A stretch of 10,191 bases of DNA, from positions 1 through 10,191 of the forward strand of contig DFXX01000105.1 of NCBI GenBank assembly GCA_002381765.1, written 5' to 3'. Numbering within the stretch: the first letter of the stretch is position 1; each line of letters starts with the position of its first letter. This document shows positions 5,662-10,191 of this stretch, piece by piece. The translations under genes and the position numbers were made by a program. Source of the DNA: Bacteriovoracaceae bacterium UBA4097 (GTDB taxonomy: Bacteria > Bdellovibrionota > Bacteriovoracia > Bacteriovoracales > Bacteriovoracaceae). The notes beneath the pieces were generated by a model. The model was not told the origin of the DNA and searched no databases. It was given only the letters and a program-made list of their open reading frames with translations.

Positions 5662-7548
5662 ATGAAAAAATTCAATGAAAAGTTGCACGGATTAAGAGGT
5701 ATTTCGGTTATTGCTGTTTTGCTTTTTCATTTCTTTCCTAGCTTTTGGAAAAGTGGATTCATTGGCGTAGATATATTCTTCATTTTGTCAGGGTATCTTG
5801 TTTCTAAATCAGTATTGCATGAACTTCAGGATAAACCTCGAATTCTAGAGTTCATCAAGAGTTTTTACTCAAAAAGATTTGCGCGAATCTATCCTACACT
5901 CATTTTGGTTTCTAGTATTTCTTTTATGTTCTCACTTTTATTTACTCAAGATGCGAAACTTCCAAGACTAGTTAAAGATTATTCGATGGCCATGCTAGGA
6001 GTTTCGAATATTGGGTTCTATATGTCTGCGAGTGACTATTTTGCAAAGAGTTCTGAGTATAATTTTTTTACTCAAACATGGTCTCTTGGAATAGAAGAGC
6101 AGTTTTATGTAGGTTTTTCACTCATCATCTTATTGTCATTAGTGCTTTTTAAGAAAAATCTAAAGAAGGGATTGATCTTTACATTTTCTATCATAGCTTG
6201 CTCTTCCTTCACATTGCTGTTCTTTACGAATGATAGAAATGCCACTTTCTATTTATTACCTTTTCGAGCATGGGAGCTTTCAACTGGAGTTATTTTGTCC
6301 TTGATCAGAATAAGAAAATTGAGGCTAAATGAATGCTTCGTTGAAAACTTATCTGCCTTCTTTTTGCTCATACTATTTATTTCCTCTTCTCGACGTTTGT
6401 TTCCAATTCCTTATCTGTTGGCACTAGCTTTACCCGTCGTTATGATTATTTATGTAAGTGAGTACTCCGAGAAGAAATCAATTTTGAGTTTTAGAATATT
6501 TCAGTATTTTGGAACTATTTCTTATTCACTCTATCTAATACATTGGCCCATCCTCGTTGGTATTAATTACCTTTTTGATCTTTCTTTCGTAAGCGGAATT
6601 ATTGGATTCGCTTTTTCTGTACTGTTGTCTATAGCTACCTACCAGTCATTTGAGAAACCTTTACTGAAGTTCTTTAGAATTAAGAGAAAAGAATCTTTAA
6701 TAATCTTTTCAATGGTTTTATGTATCTTCTGCATGCTTCTCTTTGCTCATGATAAATTTCAAAGAAATATATTTAGTATCTATAGCATAAGTGGTGTGAA
6801 GGAGATTAAGGACTGGCAAGAAGAATTGGAGTGTCATGGGAAGCTAGATATGAAAAAGCTTGAGAACCCATTTGAGTTTTGTCTTAAACCCAAAAATACA
6901 ACATCTACTGTTTTTCTTACAGGAGATTCCCATGCCGTACAGTTAAGCTTTGCGCTTAAGGTTGCGTTTCCTAACAGCGAAGTCTTGTATGCTAACTTCG
7001 AGGATGAGAAAGATGTGTATTCATTTACTCGATCAGAGATAAGGCCAACGTTTGAAGTCTTTGACAGAATCAAAAGTTATGCGAAGGAAGGGGATTCCTT
7101 ATTTTTAACATTTTCATCGAAAAGATTAAAAAATATAAACCAGGAACAATTAAATTTAGGGACTGAAGTATGGAGACAGAACATCCAGTATTTTTCAGAT
7201 TTAGGCATAACGATTTACCTGATTCTTGATACTCCACATTTTGAACCAAACTCAAGTTTTGATAGGTGCGTGATAGATTTCATACTATTCAAAAGAGAGG
7301 CTTGTAACCTTCCTTTCAGAATGACTAAGGTACAACGACAAAAACAGGATGAATTTTATCAACGTTTTATGCACATCAAAAATGTAAAAGTTATTGATTT
7401 AAATCCATTTTTTTGTGACGAGGAAGTATGTAAATTCATAGTTGATGATAAAATACGTTTTTTTGATTTTCATCATCTAACTGAACAGACGTCGAAGGAG
7501 CTTGGAACTTACTTAAAGAATATAGAGGAACTTGATAAGCAAGATTAA
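5662..7548 (+). CDS. Acyltransferase-3 (OafA-like) membrane O-acyltransferase with C-terminal SGNH domain
   Basis: This 628-residue enzyme is of the AT3-SGNH type, which O-acylates (usually O-acetylates) sugars of O-antigen or other envelope glycans: the membrane part passes an acyl group across the inner membrane and the SGNH domain transfers it in the periplasm (family knowledge). The N-terminal half (about 8-360) is hydrophobic with roughly ten membrane segments. Family residues are visible: LRGISVIAVLLFHF with Arg12 and His23, GVDIFFILSGYL at 35-46, WSLGIEEQFY at 140-149 and LIHWP near 292-296. The SGNH part has the nucleophile motif GDSH (Ser423) and a DFHH motif (Asp602, His605). Six cysteines (391, 407, 536, 548, 585, 590) are spread over this domain and could form disulfides, consistent with a periplasmic location. 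The gene is clearly more AT-rich than the aldehyde dehydrogenase operon, suggesting acquisition by transfer. It stands alone between two copies of the kinase/methyltransferase pair. Confidence 0.94.
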   Translation: MKKFNEKLHGLRGISVIAVLLFHFFPSFWKSGFIGVDIFFILSGYLVSKSVLHELQDKPRILEFIKSFYSKRFARIYPTLILVSSISFMFSLLFTQDAKLPRLVKDYSMAMLGVSNIGFYMSASDYFAKSSEYNFFTQTWSLGIEEQFYVGFSLIILLSLVLFKKNLKKGLIFTFSIIACSSFTLLFFTNDRNATFYLLPFRAWELSTGVILSLIRIRKLRLNECFVENLSAFFLLILFISSSRRLFPIPYLLALALPVVMIIYVSEYSEKKSILSFRIFQYFGTISYSLYLIHWPILVGINYLFDLSFVSGIIGFAFSVLLSIATYQSFEKPLLKFFRIKRKESLIIFSMVLCIFCMLLFAHDKFQRNIFSIYSISGVKEIKDWQEELECHGKLDMKKLENPFEFCLKPKNTTSTVFLTGDSHAVQLSFALKVAFPNSEVLYANFEDEKDVYSFTRSEIRPTFEVFDRIKSYAKEGDSLFLTFSSKRLKNINQEQLNLGTEVWRQNIQYFSDLGITIYLILDTPHFEPNSSFDRCVIDFILFKREACNLPFRMTKVQRQKQDEFYQRFMHIKNVKVIDLNPFFCDEEVCKFIVDDKIRFFDFHHLTEQTSKELGTYLKNIEELDKQD

Positions 7549-7683
7549 TTAATTGTTCTTATTTCCCTTGGAGTAGAGGTTTTAAGCATAGCTCTTAAAT
7601 GGGGCCTTATAGAATAAATTTGCCTAGAGAGAAGTACACTTTCTCAACAATAAATTCGTCAATTATCCTGGTAAATAGAAGTT
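7549..7683. other. Intergenic stretch without a recognisable gene
   Basis: These 135 bases separate the acyltransferase stop from the kinase remnant. They hold a weak inverted repeat, TTTAAG (7581-7586) and CTTAAA (7594-7599), and nothing that translates into the missing front part of the kinase in any frame I checked. The kinase homology starts abruptly at about 7684, so the break point of the truncation lies here. Confidence 0.5.
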
Positions 7684-8001
7684 ATAACTCCAGGTCTCGT
7701 AATCATTGATTACTTTGACTTTTATGGGCGCTATTTAAAAGGAGATGCCCAGGAAAGCAAAGCCTTTTGGGAGTTCTTGAATGGTAAGGGAAACATTCCT
7801 CAGCAGCTAAAGCCTTCTTTTCAAAAATATCAGTTTGAAGTTTCCATGCCAAGTGGTAGTGAACGCACCGTGTTTCTTCTTTATGCCTTGGAGCGGTCTT
7901 GCATCTATTTTGAGAAGTGGGGCGAGAACCGACTAAGTGATCAGAAAGGCTTTGAATTTAAAATCTCACAATGTGTAAGAAGCGATAAAGTAAATCTGTA
8001 A
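7684..8001 (+). pseudogene. 5'-truncated second copy of the APH-like kinase gene
   Basis: The reading frame from 7684 translates to TPGLVIIDYFDF and onward. It aligns with the intact kinase from its residue 264 (TRGLVLIDIMDF) through FW.F..GK..P, LY.LERS and GFEFK near the C-terminus, about 45-50% identical with one 6-residue gap. The whole N-lobe and the catalytic HxDxxxxN and VIDWE segments are absent, so it cannot be an active kinase. The ATG at 7777 would give only 74 residues and has no convincing ribosome binding site. The normal stop is lost: the end of the gene runs directly into the 3' end of the convergent methyltransferase remnant, and the last dozen codons are antisense to it. The spacer present between the intact pair is missing here. 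Confidence 0.85.
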
Positions 8002-8617
8002 ATGAAGTCGGTTCCTCATCAAAGAAATGTTTACTCTCAAGCACGCGGGCTGAGAGAAAATTAAAATGAGGCTTTAGAAGCTTCTGATACTTTTCACGGG
8101 GGCGGTGTATGGCGTACTCGTCCTTAAAATCCAGGTCGGAAATTTGTCTTTGAGGTTCCTTATCTTTGGGGACTGTTAGGTAGAGGTACTTCATTCTCCT
8201 GCTTAAAATAGGGATAATTTCCTTCAGCTCTTTATGGGACATATATTAGAAAACCGAGGTACAGATTCCTAGATCTAAGGGCTCGTATTTTCTTTTTGAG
8301 AGGCTCCAGGTGGAGAGGTCTTCTTGTAGGAGAGTTAGTTCGGTACTTCCGACCGGACGCCATTTGTTTGGCTTGGCCTTCTTGAAGGCGTAAGGTGATG
8401 GCTCGATTCCTAAGGCGGTATGAGGGATGAAGGCACGGAGCATTTCGCGGATTAGGTGACCGTAACCAAAGGCAAGGTCGACGATGGAAGAGATATCAAC
8501 ATGTTCCAGGGCGAGGAAGGATTTGAGATGGCGCTCGTGGTCTTTGGCATAGCCGATGCCGTCCATGGACATGGGGTCGGAGTAGTTTTTTTGCCAGTAG
8601 GTTAGGTCGAAGGCCAT
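7958..8617 (-). pseudogene. Second copy of the SAM methyltransferase gene, broken by an in-frame stop
   Basis: It aligns over its full length with the methyltransferase at 4841-5485, about 88% identical in amino acids, with a 52-base stretch (8552-8603) identical in DNA to 5417-5468. The codon for Gln125 (CAG in the intact gene) is TAA at 8246-8248, splitting the gene in two frames that remain in phase. Motif I also changed from VDLGFGYG to VDLAFGYG, damaging the SAM-binding loop. The natural stop became Leu (TAA to TTA), adding LHIVRF before a new stop at 7958. The start has a GAGGAT ribosome binding site and lies 3 bases after the upstream remnant. Translation to the stop would give a 123-residue fragment. 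Sequencing error is unlikely to explain stop, motif change and tail together. Confidence 0.94.
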
Positions 8618-8620
8618 CTT

Positions 8621-9353
8621 TTAATCCTCTAAAGCTTTTTGTGAGTCTTTATCGGAAAAACAATCTTTTTCTACTCTGCGAGAGATTAGTCTTCCCTCGG
8701 TTTCATTGAGATGCTCCTGATTGAAAAAGTAATCATTCTCAAAAGGTTCTCGGAAATAGTTCACGTATTGCATACTATTTCTCCTTGAAGCCTTATCTAT
8801 TAAACTGAAAGCTAGATCAAAGGAAGGTGGGGTAGTTGCGTAATCTGAATAAGCTTTTGTGACCGGCATGGTTATGAAACAAACTTCTATTCCTTTCTCT
8901 TTTGCGAAAGTGATCATTTTCATGATTCCTTTATAGCTATCTACCAAATAGGCAATCTGTTGAAATGTGAAAAAGCTAATTTCGAGAGAAAGCACGATAT
9001 TCGGGATATTTAATTTAAAACCAAACAGTTGATTGAAATTTTCAAATATAAAAGCGTAATATTTATAGTATCCCAGTGCGGTAACATTGACCAAAATACT
9101 ACAAATGAGAGCTGCCTACTGAATCACCCGACTTCTATGACCATTTATTAACTTACCAATGTAGGAGTTGAAAAGCATGCTGATTAAGATCAGGATTAGA
9201 TACTTTGGGTTCCAATATCCATAGAAGAAGAATAACAAGAAGGCCAAGGAGCTAAGGGCTACCTGAAAAGAGCTGCATCTTCTAAGAAGGTGATAAAAGG
9301 AAGAATGAAAATGGCAGGAAAAGAAGGAGATATTCCAAGGAATTGAAGAGCAT
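8621..9353 (-). pseudogene. MBOAT O-acyltransferase remnant fused by deletion to an SGNH/DltD-like C-terminus
   Basis: The gene starts at an ATG at 9353 with GGAGT 7 bases upstream and encodes MLFNSLEYLLLFLPFSFFLL, the typical start of AlgI/DltB-type membrane-bound O-acyltransferases. A frameshift near 9293 moves the homology to another frame (HLLRRCSSF.., FFFYGYWNPKYLILI), an in-frame TAG follows at 9117-9119, and the frame continues with GYYKYYAFIFENFN and LEISFFTFQQIAYLVDSYKG. Near 8926 it switches to AKEKGIEVCFITMP and EPFENDYFFNQEHLNE, which resemble the C-terminus of the SGNH-type secreted partners (DltD/AlgX-like) usually encoded after MBOAT genes. The catalytic His region of the MBOAT and the nucleophile part of the SGNH protein are gone. 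A 157-codon open frame from a TTG at 9094 is a shadow of this fusion. It has one frameshift, one stop and one deletion, so it is dead. Confidence 0.85.
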
Positions 9354-9458
9354 TAAAGGGACTCCAAAAAGAGCAACAAGTTTTTTCGTGCGTCATACTA
9401 GGCTTTGCGGAAATATTAACATATATTATTTTTCTTCATTTAACTAGGATCTCAGAAA
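9354..9458 (+). promoter_or_regulatory. pseB: Divergent upstream region of pseB
   Basis: This AT-rich gap separates the dead MBOAT gene from pseB and must hold the promoter of pseB unless it is read from further upstream. TATATT/TATTAT hexamers occur at 9422-9429, but there is no good -35 at the right distance. AGGA (9446-9449) lies 9 bases before the ATG and is the likely ribosome binding site. Confidence 0.35.
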
Positions 9459-10191
9459 ATGTTAAACGGCAAATCAATTCTCGTAACAGGCGGCACAGGC
9501 TCATTTGGAAAGAAGTTCATTGAGACTATCCTCAAAAACTATCCGAAAGTAAAAAAGATTATTGTTTATTCTCGTGATGAGTTGAAGCAGTTTGATATGT
9601 CTCAGACGTTCAGTACTCAGAAGTACCCGCAGATGAGATATTTTATAGGTGATGTTAGAGATGGCGCCAGGCTTAAGAGGGCTTGTGAGGGAGTAGATGT
9701 CATCATTCATGCTGCTGCTTTAAAGCAAGTTCCGACGGCTGAATATAATCCAATGGAATGTATAAATACAAATATCTTTGGTGCAGAAAATGTTATCAAT
9801 GCAGCTCTTGATTGTGGTGTAACCAAGGTTGTGGCGTTGTCTACAGACAAGGCTGCAGCTCCAATTAATCTTTATGGTGCTACCAAACTTTGCTCAGATA
9901 AATTATTCATTGCTGCTAATAATATGAAGGGCTCTCGAGAACTCTCTTTTAGTGTTGTCAGATATGGAAACGTTCTAGGTTCTCGAGGTTCTGTAGTTCC
10001 ATTCTTTCTTGCGAAGAAGCAGACAGGAGTCCTCCCAATTACTGATGAAAAAATGACTCGTTTTAATATTACCCTTGAAGAAGGGGTTAATATGGTTCTC
10101 TATGCCTTAGAGAATGCATGGGGCGGGGAACTTTTTGTTCCAAAAATTCCCTCTTATCGCATAAATGATGTTGCTGATGCCATTGGGCCAG
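9459..10191 (+). CDS. pseB: PseB-type UDP-GlcNAc 4,6-dehydratase (inverting), 3' end outside window
   Basis: The first 244 residues are present and the gene runs off the window (family length is about 330). It belongs to the extended short-chain dehydrogenase family: the nucleotide-binding loop TGGTGSFG lies at residues 10-17, then SRDELKQ near 38-44, GDVRD at 64-68, AAALKQVP at 85-92, and the catalytic STDKA (Asp130, Lys131) and YGATK (Tyr139, Lys143). STDKA in place of the usual Ser/Thr, and ALKQVP, are typical of PseB/FlaA1 and related dehydratases. The family converts UDP-GlcNAc to the 4-keto-6-deoxy-L-arabino sugar, the first step to pseudaminic acid for flagellin or surface glycans; CapE/WbjB-like use in L-FucNAc-type O-antigens is the alternative. 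The ribosome binding site AGGA is well placed. Downstream genes would decide between the pathways. Confidence 0.93.
   Translation, partial: MLNGKSILVTGGTGSFGKKFIETILKNYPKVKKIIVYSRDELKQFDMSQTFSTQKYPQMRYFIGDVRDGARLKRACEGVDVIIHAAALKQVPTAEYNPMECINTNIFGAENVINAALDCGVTKVVALSTDKAAAPINLYGATKLCSDKLFIAANNMKGSRELSFSVVRYGNVLGSRGSVVPFFLAKKQTGVLPITDEKMTRFNITLEEGVNMVLYALENAWGGELFVPKIPSYRINDVADAIGP

Noticed and set aside
6834..7255. Open frames of 79 and 61 codons on the minus strand
   Set aside because: They lie opposite the SGNH domain of the acyltransferase, whose motifs are intact; they are chance frames.
7581..7599. Rho-independent terminator behind the acyltransferase
   Set aside because: The TTTAAG/CTTAAA stem is short, AT-rich and not followed by a T-tract.
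7777..8001. A separate 74-residue gene
   Set aside because: Kinase homology continues upstream of its ATG to about 7684, and catalytic parts are missing, so it is the tail of a truncated gene.
8621..9094. A novel 157-residue protein starting at TTG
   Set aside because: Upstream sequence continues the MBOAT homology across a stop and a frameshift to a proper ATG at 9353; the frame is part of a decayed fusion.
1..10191. CRISPR array, tRNA or rRNA genes, insertion sequence with transposase
   Set aside because: No regular repeat-spacer pattern, no cloverleaf or rRNA sequence noticed and no transposase or integrase motif in any frame.

Overview
The window reads as chromosomal DNA of a Gram-negative bacterium. 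It carries an LPS/O-antigen-type GT4 glycosyltransferase, a membrane O-acyltransferase with a cysteine-bearing periplasmic domain, remnants of an MBOAT/SGNH O-acetylation pair, and the start of a pseB-type nonulosonic acid gene. Moderate GC, small SD-poor genes and a recurring GTCCAAAAGGTACC motif remind me of Bdellovibrionota, but that placement is an inference from memory and not proven here.

Left part (1-3636, minus strand, one probable transcription unit read right to left): a GT4 glycosyltransferase; a 70-residue unknown protein whose ATG overlaps the glycosyltransferase stop; an AldB/ExaC-type aldehyde dehydrogenase with a strong ribosome binding site; its usual DUF779 partner; and a second 70-residue protein that aligns without gaps to the first. 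Copies of a 17-20 bp repeat (TGTCAGGTACCTTTTGGACA) sit at the 3' ends of genes in this unit, and one copy encodes the glycosyltransferase C-terminus.

Middle (3637-7548): a short divergent promoter region, an APH/LPS-kinase-like phosphotransferase (plus), a convergent class I SAM methyltransferase (minus), a 176-bp intergenic region with a nested hairpin next to another repeat copy, and an AT-rich 628-residue acyltransferase-3/SGNH O-acyltransferase (plus). Promoter-like hexamers lie only 6 nt upstream of the glycosyltransferase and acyltransferase ATGs, so both may be leaderless.

Right part (7549-9353) is a gene graveyard. It holds a 5'-truncated second copy of the kinase, a second copy of the methyltransferase with an in-frame stop (the two fused tail to tail by a small deletion), and an MBOAT acyltransferase with a frameshift, a stop codon and an internal deletion joining it to the C-terminus of an SGNH-type partner. 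So the convergent kinase/methyltransferase pair was duplicated and one copy has decayed. At 9459 an intact pseB-like UDP-GlcNAc 4,6-dehydratase begins and runs off the window, probably opening a pseudaminic acid or related surface-glycan cluster.

Together the kinase, methyltransferase, acyltransferase, glycosyltransferase and PseB point to a surface polysaccharide diversification locus beside an aldehyde-detoxification operon. Adjacent kinase and methyltransferase genes invite comparison with the WbdD type of O-antigen chain terminator, in which both activities act on the growing chain end.
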